From Paramacrobiotus metropolitanus (Eukaryota; Tardigrada; Eutardigrada; Parachela; Macrobiotidae), in NCBI RefSeq assembly GCF_019649055.1, contig NW_026570515.1, positions 1 through 64,000 on the forward strand: a DNA stretch of 64,000 nucleotides. The letters run 5' to 3'. The position numbers were made by a program, and so were the translations under genes. Below are positions 1 to 8,748 of this stretch, in pieces; positions within the stretch are counted from its first letter, which is position 1; each line of letters begins with the position of its first letter. Below the pieces are notes generated by a model. The model saw only the letters and a list, made by a program, of their open reading frames with translations, did not search any database and was not told where the DNA came from.

Positions 1-650
1 AAGGTCATAGCGGTGAAACAAGCTGTCCCCATTGTCATTTCCGCATCCACGCCAAAGGAGCGCAAGGACAAACAGATTAGCGAAAAAGCGAAACGGGAGA
101 CGTCGCGTGAATCGGAGGCATCAGGAAGTGAGCCTTCAAGCACTTCGACGGTCAGTGCAAGGTCACATACAGATTCGAAAACGACACGATCAAGGACTAC
201 TGACCAAGAAGCAGGAGGCCTTGGATAAAGAACAAAAAACAAAAGAGCCGTTAAGATGAAAGGAAAGGTCAAAACAGCCATGAAAGTTGATGCAATGGCA
301 ATGATCAATTACGCTGAACCAGATGGAAGAGCAGGTGGACTTTGAAGGATGAAGAATTTGATGGTCAGATGATGATAATTTGAACACGGTCGATGAAATA
401 ATCAAAGCGTATAACGGAGCGGAGAATTTCACACGAATAAGAACAGCATCGGTGACATCAAATTTAAATCAGGCCTGAACGTATTTGAAGAAACAACATC
501 GTAGCTTCACTAAACAAAAAGTTCGACGTCGTATTGGAATTCGCGCGGAACGCAGGAAAACTTATACAGAAGCGCGAGTTTCTCGTATGAGGCCAAGTTG
601 TTCAGACCAGCCAGTTCGGATAAGGCATGACAACCCCGAATAGAAGCGGT
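1..650 (+). other. Left part of the unclassified element, partly coding
   Basis: The window opens inside this element. Positions 1-228 read as a Ser/Thr/Lys/Glu-rich peptide continuing from outside the window, similar in style to the disordered protein at 655-1533. The rest has no long frame and looks worn. AAAGGTCA occurs at 264-271 and shorter AAGGTCA copies at about 1 and 157, so the element's octamer signature already runs through this part. No known domain is recognised. Confidence 0.45.
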
Positions 651-654
651 CCCA

Positions 655-1533
655 ATGCGAGTAGAAAGGGCAATCGCGGGAATGACAAGCCCATTAGGGT
701 CAACAAGTCACCGGATTAGCCAATATATCAACGCAGTTTGGAACGACGGAAATGGAATGATAAAGGAGATCGACACGGCAACCGAGCGCGTATTGCCAAA
801 GTTGATTAAACAGAACGTCCTTGCCACGACAAACGCACATAAAGGACATCCGATCCGATATACGAGAGTCGGTCTAATACCACCGGAAAGACAGATCCAC
901 TGTAATATGTCCGACAGTCAGGACATGGAAAAGGTCACAGTTTCATCGAAGACAAAAGGCCCAATGGATTCGGAATCGGAAAGCGACGACGACGCTACTA
1001 TAACGGCTCCTTCTGGACCTGCGACAGAAAAAGGCGAACAGTCGAAAGGTCAAGAGACATCTGGAACTACCGCAGAAGATCAACCGAAAGGTCATGAGAC
1101 TTCAGATAAACGGGAGAAAGAAAAGGTCATGCTCCCGATGGATAAGGCAGCGGCAGAAGCTGAAGCGGATTCGGCGCGCCAGGTGTTTCACAAATCACTG
1201 TTCATACCATTAAAGGACGTCTTTGAGAAGGAACGATCGAAGTCGGTCGGCGATCTAAAAGGTCAAGAGACTACGCCACAAGAGGAAAAGAAAACAGTTG
1301 AACCGAAATCGGCGGGGTCATCATCAGGATCACTGGCAAAGCTGAGGATCGACGAGACAGCGACGGCTGACCCAACGGACTCGACATCCTCCCAGAAAAG
1401 TAGCGGTACACCGGCAAAGGAGGCTACAGATTACATGTTAGGGCCGGCATTGGACGTGAATAATCGTACATGGAACGAAGTCCAAGCTGCACTCCAGATT
1501 ATTCGGGAAAAGAAATGCTTGGGACAGACCTGA
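655..1533 (+). CDS. Acidic, disordered protein of the unclassified element
   Basis: A 292-codon intronless ORF. The first ~85 residues look ordered (mixed hydrophobic and charged). From the Met at about 907 onward it is rich in Ser, Glu, Lys and Thr with little hydrophobic content, so mostly disordered. Three related segments built on KGQET/KGHET coincide with the AAAGGTCA octamer (1045, 1087, 1258), while two other octamers (930, 1122) are read in another frame as EKV, so the DNA word is conserved independently of the protein. The true start may be 655 or about 907. No homologue is recognised; a phosphoprotein-like or scaffold role would be a guess. Confidence 0.5.
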   Translation: MRVERAIAGMTSPLGSTSHRISQYINAVWNDGNGMIKEIDTATERVLPKLIKQNVLATTNAHKGHPIRYTRVGLIPPERQIHCNMSDSQDMEKVTVSSKTKGPMDSESESDDDATITAPSGPATEKGEQSKGQETSGTTAEDQPKGHETSDKREKEKVMLPMDKAAAEAEADSARQVFHKSLFIPLKDVFEKERSKSVGDLKGQETTPQEEKKTVEPKSAGSSSGSLAKLRIDETATADPTDSTSSQKSSGTPAKEATDYMLGPALDVNNRTWNEVQAALQIIREKKCLGQT

Positions 1534-1958
1534 AAAGACAAGTGGCGATAAATACGAACGGAAGGTCGTCACTTAACATGACTGAACGAGTCTTGAAACG
1601 AGCTTATAAGGAAGGAAAGTTGGGATGTAAATATAACAAGGACAACAAAGTCGTCTACTACCTTCCGAAACAGGGCACGGAACGAACGCCCAGACTGAAA
1701 ATGGAACTGGAGGCCTGGAAGATAGCCATCACAGATGTAGCTCTGGACGCCATTGGCGGTACCAATGGCGCGTCATGGAATGACCTTTCAAACTTCATGG
1801 CCGTCAATTACGAGTTGGGAGATTTGAATATCGAAAGCGATAAAGAGTGGGTTAAGAATGCCGTTGAAGCCCTGATCGCGGACGAAGTGCTTCATATTAA
1901 GCCAGATGGCCGAGTCGATTTCAAGCCCTATAAACCATCGATGAAAGAATCCGAGTGA
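1470..1958 (+). CDS. Winged-helix-like small protein of the unclassified element
   Basis: A 162-codon ORF that overlaps the end of the preceding ORF in another frame; in-frame ATGs at 1515 and 1578 are alternative starts. The C-terminal half (AWKIAITDVALDAIGGTNGASW, then a second helix and VLHIKPDGRVDFKP) follows the helix-turn-helix-wing pattern of linker-histone-like or other winged-helix folds. The segment before it (TERVLKRAYKEGKLG... VVYYLP) resembles the last helix and wing of another such fold. A nucleic-acid-binding role is inferred from fold resemblance only; no family match is claimed. A 12-bp perfect hairpin follows 11 bp after the stop. Confidence 0.5.
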   Translation: MERSPSCTPDYSGKEMLGTDLKRQVAINTNGRSSLNMTERVLKRAYKEGKLGCKYNKDNKVVYYLPKQGTERTPRLKMELEAWKIAITDVALDAIGGTNGASWNDLSNFMAVNYELGDLNIESDKEWVKNAVEALIADEVLHIKPDGRVDFKPYKPSMKESE

Positions 1959-1968
1959 ACTAATATAG

Positions 1969-2260
1969 TGTAATATGCAGCGAGTAATGAACCCTGCATA
2001 TTACAGAAAAAAGCATAAAACAGTTTAAAACGAAAGAGAAAAAGTGTTACGAAAGGTCAACCGAAAGCAGTACTAGGACTAATAGAAAAGGTCACAGTAG
2101 TCAGAAAGTGCTGATAACGTGAGAAAGGTCACCACGTTACAGTGATAGAAAAGGCAGCAAGAGCTAGGAAAGTCTCAGCTCAGTAACGGAATAGGCGTAA
2201 AAATGATAGAAAAGCCTTGATATGGATAGGAAATGGAAGGATTAACGTGGAAAAGTTAAT
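1969..2260 (+). other. Chain of short hairpins between ORFs, octamer shown in loops
   Basis: Read directly: a perfect 12-bp stem at 1969-1980/1994-2005 with a 13-nt loop; GACTA/TAGTC at 2077-2081/2098-2102; a 7-bp stem TAACGTG/CACGTTA at 2115-2121/2133-2139; GAGCT/AGCTC at 2161-2165/2177-2181; ATTAAC/GTTAAT at 2241-2246/2255-2260, which ends exactly at the ATG of the 926-aa ORF. The loops of the second and third hairpins hold the full AAAGGTCA (2087-2094, 2124-2131). Another copy lies at 2052. This looks like a structured leader or intergenic RNA; its function is unknown. Confidence 0.6.
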
Positions 2261-5041
2261 ATGACGGATTGTTTTATAATTACAGATTCAAGCGGAAAAA
2301 TGGCACAGAAAGGTCAAGCCATTCCTAAACGTACGGGAACGGCGGCAGACATCGATCGGTTTACGGGCTACAATCCAAAGTGTCCGGACTGTCTACGTAA
2401 TAACAAAAAGGTTGATAAGAAATTTCCGTGCTACGCATGCATTCACAAGCTGGATGACCCACATATTGTCTCACTTGTTGGAGTCTCGGAAGCCAAACGC
2501 GGGAACCTGGATGTCTTCCGCAATCTGATAAGCGCAAGGAACTACGGCAGCATCCCAGTGGAAGAGCGAATGCTACTCGAGGATCGCTACCGGGAAGCGA
2601 TCCGGAACAACGAACCTGGTTGGGATGACACCTTGGAGCCGTTGAAGTGTCCACAGACAGACGCATATCGGAAGAAATTTGAAGAAGACCAAGCGAAGAT
2701 GCGAGCTCAGCAGATGGAAGACGAAATCCGCGCGAAAATTAATGCGGAAAATAAGAGAGCAAGTGAACAGGCCGCACGAGAGGGGCTGCCCAGCACATCG
2801 AGTTTAGTTGCACCTACGGGCACGGCCAGCCTTAATGAAGACGAAATGCAACTCGTACGACAGTCGCTTATCATTCAAATTGAAACGTTAACGAAGGATC
2901 CAGCTGCTATGTCAGACGAGATATTCAAAATGCTGTTGCGGGAGAAGAAACGACTGCAAGACGGGTTCGCGCCGGCACCATACATAAAGAAGGAAGTCGA
3001 AAGACGTATGGATGACCTACGTAAATCTCGCCGAACCGAAAGCGATGTGCTGCAAGCACTCAGAAGCTTCAAACGGGATGAAGGCTTCATACGGCCACGG
3101 TCGCCTCCGCATAGAGAAAGGTCACGCGGACATTCACGCGAAACTGAACGGACATCTGAGAGACGAAGCGAAAGGTCACGCGAATACTCTCGTGAGAGGA
3201 CACGTGATTACCGTAGCGAAAGGTCACGCGAACATTCTCGCGACCGAGATTACCGTGGCGGAAGAGGATGGGTACGCCATGGAAATGAGATAACGGAAAC
3301 GAGTATTCAGCGGAAAATCGATACGGCAAAGATTTTAGCAGCAACGAGAGGACGGGAAGAGCAACGGCGTGCGGAAGCATTCCGCACTGAACCTGAAAAG
3401 GAAGGCCATCAGGTGCCGTTGGAAGCTCCGTTCCGTAATCGCAATGTCAGAATGTCAACACCTGAAAGGTCATGGGACAAAAGACGCGAACAGACGCGGA
3501 ACCGAACACCCGACCCACAGGATAAAAGATGGCAACAGAGAGCTGCATTTTATGCGACCTTTGACTCGGGCGCAAGTAAAAGGTCATCAAGCACTGAACG
3601 AGAAGATTCACCCCCAAAGTATCAGCGGGTGGACTCAGTGGTTCATGTAGTGGATCCAATTGTGAGCGTCGTACGAGAAGACGATGCGATGGAAGGGACT
3701 AGTTTGATTGCGGAAACGTCTCAAGAGAACGTGACCCACCGACGAAATGTAATTTTGGATAGTGACCTTCAACCGGAACAACCGGCGAGTAACGAACCGT
3801 CGCAGCCTGAGTCAGGAGAGCGACGGGAACCAGAAGGTCAACGAGAACCGGATAATCATCGCCGGGCCGATCAGCGACAGAACTCCAGATTCGATAACCG
3901 ACAACCGGATACCATCGACATGGAATATAATACAACTGATATCGATGAGCAAACGGTCGAAATTTGTCGATACTTTGGACTTGAGCCGGATTCGGTTGAA
4001 GCCAACAAAATTGGCACAATTCTGAGACAGTTGAGCCAATTCCTACTTGACTCGGGTTACGCGAGAGAGATTAAACAAGGAGTGGAACAAGGACTTTTCC
4101 GTCGGTTATTCATCCACCGCGATTCAGCACGGGACTGTTATCTCCCTATCAGACGGAATGGGCTACACAGTTTGGTGGATTTGAGTCTATTGGATGTGCC
4201 GCTGGATACGACTGACCCAATTGGGATGACACAATTTTATTACACAGATTATCCCGAACGCCAAGAATACGTGGCTCAGTTTGTTCTACGACATGTGAAC
4301 CCAGCTTTCAAGTTGCTTGCAGCAAGGGCGTCGATAGGACTACAGGTGGATCCTAAGGACTATGCCGCAAAAAGGATGGGGCAAAAGGTCTTTGCTGCGA
4401 GACTGGCACATTATAAGACACAAAATCAATTGGTGTCTAATACCATGAAGGACGACATTCCACCGTTCTTCCGAGCTCATGTCGCCAAGTTGGGACAACC
4501 GATGGAACATATCAGCATAGCGCATACGGCTCGGAAGGCGCTGAAGAAATGTAAGATACGGATGGAAAAGGGCAACTTGACACAGCGCCACGCATCCCAA
4601 GTAGAAGAAAGGATTAATAAGATTAAAGATTCTCTGGGAAGCGACTACGTCGAACCGGTGGACGGAATCGAAACTTACATTGATGACTTCTTAGTGAAGA
4701 AAAGTGACCGTCGTCCAGACCGTGCGCCTAACCAGATGGGACGACGCGGCATCCGAAACCAACAGCTGCGGGATAATCTCGCCGACGTGCAGCGTCGATT
4801 GGCGGAAGACCCTGATAACCGCAGACTGCGACTCGAAGAGAATGACGCACGCCATCGACTTGAGGCGGTTAAGCGAAGTCGCCAAGGTAAAGGTCGTGGC
4901 CAGCGCGAAGTTGACCCGACAAAGGTCATGGAAGTTGACTCGACGGAACCAGTTGACCGAATTTCCGACCGAAACCAACCGGAAAGCGCTAAGAAACGCC
5001 GGCCGAGAGATGGCGAGGGCGATTCAAATGAAATGGAATAG
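2261..5041 (+). CDS. 926-aa Cys-box and RS-rich protein of unknown family
   Basis: One uninterrupted 926-codon frame, unlike the split host genes in this window. Residues 41-60 form a CX2C-X12-CX2C box, probably zinc binding. About 125-180 is a charged, likely helical stretch. About 280-340 is RS/RE-rich (ERSREYS, ERTRDYR, ERSREHS), built from a ~48-bp repeat that contains AAAGGTCA. About 560-800 looks globular (EICRYFGLEPDSVEANKIGTILRQL ... HVNPAFKLLAARASIGL). The last ~120 residues are basic and coiled-coil-like. I see no polymerase, protease or integrase motif. The start at 2261 is an ATG abutting a hairpin; Met14 is an alternative. It could be a structural or nucleoprotein-like product of a mobile or virus-like element, or an orphan host gene. 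Confidence 0.6.
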   Translation: MTDCFIITDSSGKMAQKGQAIPKRTGTAADIDRFTGYNPKCPDCLRNNKKVDKKFPCYACIHKLDDPHIVSLVGVSEAKRGNLDVFRNLISARNYGSIPVEERMLLEDRYREAIRNNEPGWDDTLEPLKCPQTDAYRKKFEEDQAKMRAQQMEDEIRAKINAENKRASEQAAREGLPSTSSLVAPTGTASLNEDEMQLVRQSLIIQIETLTKDPAAMSDEIFKMLLREKKRLQDGFAPAPYIKKEVERRMDDLRKSRRTESDVLQALRSFKRDEGFIRPRSPPHRERSRGHSRETERTSERRSERSREYSRERTRDYRSERSREHSRDRDYRGGRGWVRHGNEITETSIQRKIDTAKILAATRGREEQRRAEAFRTEPEKEGHQVPLEAPFRNRNVRMSTPERSWDKRREQTRNRTPDPQDKRWQQRAAFYATFDSGASKRSSSTEREDSPPKYQRVDSVVHVVDPIVSVVREDDAMEGTSLIAETSQENVTHRRNVILDSDLQPEQPASNEPSQPESGERREPEGQREPDNHRRADQRQNSRFDNRQPDTIDMEYNTTDIDEQTVEICRYFGLEPDSVEANKIGTILRQLSQFLLDSGYAREIKQGVEQGLFRRLFIHRDSARDCYLPIRRNGLHSLVDLSLLDVPLDTTDPIGMTQFYYTDYPERQEYVAQFVLRHVNPAFKLLAARASIGLQVDPKDYAAKRMGQKVFAARLAHYKTQNQLVSNTMKDDIPPFFRAHVAKLGQPMEHISIAHTARKALKKCKIRMEKGNLTQRHASQVEERINKIKDSLGSDYVEPVDGIETYIDDFLVKKSDRRPDRAPNQMGRRGIRNQQLRDNLADVQRRLAEDPDNRRLRLEENDARHRLEAVKRSRQGKGRGQREVDPTKVMEVDSTEPVDRISDRNQPESAKKRRPRDGEGDSNEME

Positions 5042-5066
5042 TGTTGACCTTTAGGATCACACTATT
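5037..5066 (+). other. Hairpin with TGACCTTT in its loop at the 926-aa ORF stop
   Basis: An 8-bp perfect stem, AATAGTGT (5037-5044) and ACACTATT (5059-5066), encloses a 14-nt loop containing TGACCTTT (5045-5052). The stop codon of the 926-aa frame lies inside the left arm. This is the first copy of the octamer in reverse orientation. Confidence 0.65.
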
Positions 5067-5227
5067 AAAAGGACGTCTACGGCATTTGTCGGTACGTCAC
5101 AAAGATGAAAATGGTGTTGTATAAAGGACGTGACACATGACATGTTAACATAAACTGTATTTGTGTATTTGTTGTTTGCAGCGTTTATAGCACAGAATTG
5201 CCTAAAAGAAATCATGTGGAGTATCTA

Positions 5228-5678
5228 TTGGGGTTGAAATTGATTCGGTCTATAAAGCCGGCCCCAAGGGAGTAGTTACGGCAGTTAGCCGGCTCTCCTC
5301 TCTAAGCGACTCAGTGTTATAAATGCACAAGAGAAACAACGGTAATCAAGCCGGATCTCTTGAATACGAAACGGGGCCACAAGCGGCGAAAAAGAGAAAG
5401 ACAACAGGTGGAATATTGATGAGGTTAACTTAATGCGGCAATCAGCCGGCCTCATTAGAGTTGTTACGGTAAACTGCGCCGGCACTCTTCTTAAGCGATT
5501 CAGTGTTAAAGGTGAAACGAGAAAAACTACGGTAATCGAGCCGGATTTCTCGTAGTAATATTAGCCACAAGCGGTGAACAAGAGTCAAAGATTTAAGGTG
5601 GAAATTTCATGGGGTAAACTCAATGCGGTAACTAGCCGGCCCCATCAGAGATGCTACGGTAAACTTGCCGGCACTCTG
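5228..5678 (+). repeat. Array of eight covarying hairpins, ~190-bp period
   Basis: Three hairpin types repeat in order. Type A: 5228-5267, 5418-5456, 5609-5645. Type B: 5268-5297, 5457-5488, 5646-5678. Type C: 5328-5362, 5517-5553. Matching types are 189-191 bp apart. Outer stems are 5-8 bp and differ between copies with both strands changed together: A TTGGGG/CCCCAA, ATGAGG/CCTCAT, ATGGGG/CCCCAT; B GGGAG/CTCTC, AGAGT/ACTCT, CAGAG/CTCTG; C CAAGAGA/TCTCTTG, ACGAGAAA/TTTCTCGT. Inside each is CGG, then 7-9 nt (often TAA...), then CCG, with a longer 5' than 3' internal bulge. The compensatory changes argue for selection on a folded RNA or single-stranded DNA. It matches no ribozyme or riboswitch I know. 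Confidence 0.8.
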
Positions 5679-5736
5679 GCCGCTCGAGGCATACTGAAGT
5701 TGGATGTGCGACAGAAAGGTCAAACTGCAAATTTCA

Positions 5737-6189
5737 CCAGGGAGGCAAGCGAAGTGCTTGAAAGCCGCAGAAAATCGGCTAAGTTCCTCCATGACCTTTA
5801 ATGGAAGTCGGATGACCTTTGGGATCATCAATTGCCCAACAGAGTCATCGTAATGGAATTCAAGTCGCATGACCTTTGGGACTACTAACCCAAAATGAGT
5901 CGCACATCGCAACGGATCATCTCAACAAATGATGACCTTTACCAGGGAGGAAGCGAACTACGCTTGTCTACATGACGTCCCTCCATGACCTTTATGGATC
6001 TCATTTTGAAGTCGTACAATTGATACGCACATTATTCCAAAGATTGAAGCAGTATTCTAAGTCGTACTTGATACGCACCAGATTCTCAAGCGGATTGTGA
6101 TGGAAAGTCGCACTATGGATGCGCGGAATTGCTCAACAGAGCGGAATGGATTAAAGTGCGGAAAACGGTGGACAGGACCTGTGACCTTT
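5737..6189 (+). other. Structured 3' tail with reversed octamers
   Basis: TGACCTTT recurs at 5792, 5813, 5870, 5933, 5986 and 6182, reversed relative to the coding part. Two related blocks, about 5739-5799 and 5941-5993, each run GGGAGG, a small AAGCG/CGCTT-type hairpin, then CCTCC-ATGACCTTTA, so they can fold into branched stems. Other short stems are GATGA/TCATC around the copy at 5813 and TTTGGG/CCCAAA just after 5870. Three copies of an (A)AGTCG(T/C)AC...GAT(A/G)CGC box lie at about 6012, 6060 and 6106. Composition turns AT-rich after about 6215, which may mark the element's end. Confidence 0.5.
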
Positions 6190-6214
6190 ACGAGTCAGAA
6201 ATGGAGGATCCTAG

Positions 6215-7290
6215 TCTACATTTGATTAATACTTTTGTTGATTTTATAACTGTTGATCTGTTTTATGATAGTATTTTTGTAATTGGATCTCTTTATTCAC
6301 ATTGTGTTAAAATGGAATTGTGCCTTATGGAATTGATGTGATATGATAAATGGAATAAGAGAATTTGATGTTTTCGAGCACACACAGACACCGGCGACCG
6401 TCTTCTCGTGGATTCGGGAGTGTGTCCAGCCTCACAGGAGCTCGGCATCCCCCCAGAGGCATGTGAGACCGGGATCACTAGCGTTCACGTCAGTGGCGCT
6501 AGGCGCTACGCCTTTGGATTATGGCCTGTGTTGTGTCTCGCTTCTGATTGGCTTGTGTTTTGTTAGTGGGCGCGGCATAGCACGTGCTGCACAGCGTTGC
6601 ACGCTGTTGAATGGGTTCCACGCTTTACGATCGAGCTGCGCCGATCAGTGTTGATTTTCTGTTGTCGGGATTTTCAATATTAAAAAGTCAGCAGTTTACG
6701 GTGCGACGTTTTGTGATTTCGCAATAGTTCGCAATCCAGATCGTATTGCTCACTTCCACGGGATAGATTCCGTTTCTGTCTCCGTCTGTGGATCTGTTCT
6801 GGATCTACCATTAGAGAGCCTTTGTGGCGAACCTACGGCGCCGTCGCACATACAATTAGAGGTGCAGCGCTCATCGATGATTAGAAGTACACGTTTATCT
6901 AATACTAACCATGAGTCACTGATAGCGTGACTACTTCCGAAATTATGCAATCCTGTAATAACCTAAGAATTTCTATTATTTCTGTTATTATGTTATCACA
7001 TCACAAAGTATAATTCACTACGAGTGTACAAACATGTGGCATAGTTTACTGGGAACAGTATTCACTACTTGCCGTTTACGACGCGGCTACGCTTACCTTT
7101 ACTTACTATTTACTTTCATGTTTTGCAGTTTATTGCTTAGTTTTCACTTGATTAGTGAAACGCAAAATCGGCTTACTATGTAAGGTTCACTATTTACTGC
7201 CACTAAGTCTCACATCACTAAAGAACCCTAAGATACTCGCATAGACGGAATAGCATCTGCACATACAATGGTATACAGATCTTGAAACGC
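6215..7290. other. Non-coding; possible worn LTR-like stretch
   Basis: No convincing gene. Part of it (about 6337-6830) has a loose LTR-like look: it opens TGTG, has an AT-rich TATA-like run near 6670, and is followed at about 6830 by TGGCGAACCTACGG, which would suit a tRNA primer-binding site. No second copy, clear CA end or target duplication was found, so this is only a suggestion. Positions 6950-7290 show nothing recognisable. Confidence 0.2.
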
Positions 7291-7530
7291 CGGGCAGCTT
7301 CAAAAGTTGCCTTTATCGTAGTATAACTTTAACGAAAGACCGTTATTCGGCCGCCAACTGTGTTGGAGCACAATGGGGTGACACAAATGATCGTTCCCGG
7401 CTTTCCATTTCCTCAGCACTCCAGGAAATGAGAGCAACAGCTACGCAATCTGAAATACATCATAAATCAGGTCAACAACAGGTCTCGCACAACATAAAAA
7501 CCATTCCAGCATTCCAGAAGCATTGAGAGC
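7290..7530 (-). pseudogene. Fragment of a Slo-type channel tail
   Basis: On the plus strand this stretch parallels 19600-19780, the start of the last exon of the Slo-like gene. Shared words include TTTATCGTAGTA, ACTTTAA, GGAGCACAAT.GGGTGACAC, TTTCCATTTCC and ATGAGAGCAACAGCT. The minus-strand reading gives only broken pieces of the exon (SYVSPDCAPPQL-type region), with stops. It is a decayed partial duplicate of the neighbouring channel gene or of a paralogue. Confidence 0.6.
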
Positions 7531-7837
7531 TTTAGTGTCAGTGCAATAAACACACACGCGATATTGTTATTGGTGGAAAACTCTTTCAAAAGCAAAACCA
7601 GAAAGCAAAAATTAGTTTCCAGCATAATTACAAGCCGGGAACCCTTTCATCTAGAGGTCACCGCTTTGAATGCACAGAACAGAAAAGCAGTTTGTTATGT
7701 TTTTATGTTTCTTTCTCTCTAGCAGTAAACGCTTCGGTGACGTATCCCAAGCTGTTCTTTCTTCGTCTTTCTTCCATAGATGCTAGGTGCTTTGTGTTAA
7801 AGGTAGCAAACTGTATACGGCGTTACTGCTTCGTTAC

Positions 7838-7970
7838 ACGACATTTCATAACTCGACATTTCATAACGTAACGTTTCACAACGTACATTTCATGACCGCA
7901 ACTTTTCACAACCGTAACTTTTCATGTCCGCAACTTTTCACAACCATAACATTTCATGACCACTGCATTC
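7838..7970 (-). repeat. 16-bp minisatellite, left inverted block
   Basis: About eight degenerate 16-bp units of the type CGTAACATTTCACAAC. The same unit, reverse-complemented, forms the block at 14991-15170 on the other side of the Gypsy insertion. Together they look like repeat-rich inverted ends of an older foldback-type DNA element. Confidence 0.75.
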
Positions 7971-8110
7971 CATCAATAATTTTAGCCGTTTTACTGTATT
8001 CTCATTTTAACGTAGTAGTCAACGGTGAAAAAAATTTTGCCATCATCCAGCGTTAATTTCTAGCTACCCCTTGGTGGTGCGGTTATGCCACAAATTTACC
8101 AAATTACTCA

Positions 8111-8367
8111 TGCTGTGTGATGAGTAATCACCTGTAGTGCTACCGACACTCTTGTGAGTGATGTAGCCGGTTATGCAACAGTTTGTTGTTTATGTCACGT
8201 TTGAACTGATATCTTTGCAATGATGATTTCTTATGCATATTTCATAGCTTGTATGTTCTTGCAAAACCACGACGATTCATTCGAGTTAGAAACATCTTGG
8301 AAGAAAAGTCTCATTAGGAATCGGTGTTTTTGCGTTATGAGTATGTAGTAACATACATCATATATCA
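8111..8367 (+). repeat. 5' LTR of the Gypsy element
   Basis: 257 bp, begins TGCTGTGTGA and ends ATATATCA. Identical by eye to 14137-14393. The target duplication CTCA precedes it. Confidence 0.95.
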
Positions 8368-8390
8368 TGGCGCTCCTGGTATAAGGACCG
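8368..8390 (+). other. Putative tRNA primer-binding site
   Basis: It starts TGGCGCTCCTGGTAT directly after the 5' LTR; the TGG start suits pairing with a tRNA CCA end. Primer tRNA not determined. A TGACCTTT copy lies a few bases downstream. Confidence 0.6.
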
Positions 8391-8748
8391 GTGACCTTTC
8401 CTATTTCATTATGACAGTTCAGTTGACTTTGCCCGAATCGGATTATGCCATGTTGGATGCTAACGATCGCATTACCACTCTTCAACTCGACACTGATCGC
8501 CGTCTGCAGTTGTTGGAGCAGCAGTTGAAAGGTCAGCAGAACTGCTAAAATGCCTTCTATTTGTTCTAGTTTGACTGCCGCGGTCGGTAAAATTTTTTCT
8601 TGTTGCTCTTTTACCACTAAAGTCTTGCTGGCTGTAACCGTTTCTAGCGTTGTCGCTAACGGTGTACTCGGATACATGTTGTACCAGGCAAAGAGCAGCT
8701 AAATCTGCAGTCAAATTCTCGGTTAATCTTATCTTTTGTTTATATTGC

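Noticed and set aside
3100-3300. SR splicing factor gene
   Set aside because: The RS-rich stretch is there, but no RRM is present and the gene is a single long exon with an unrelated Cys box.
5228-5678. CRISPR array
   Set aside because: The repeats are hairpin-forming and regularly spaced, but the host is an animal, the stems vary and no constant direct repeat with unique spacers exists.
1-6189. Nuclear-receptor-controlled enhancer as full explanation of AAAGGTCA
   Set aside because: Copies lie inside ORFs in all frames and in hairpin loops over 6 kb; an enhancer would not need this. Kept only as an alternative.
6343-6654. 103-codon plus-strand gene
   Set aside because: No domain, no splice context, lies in a non-coding GC-rich stretch.
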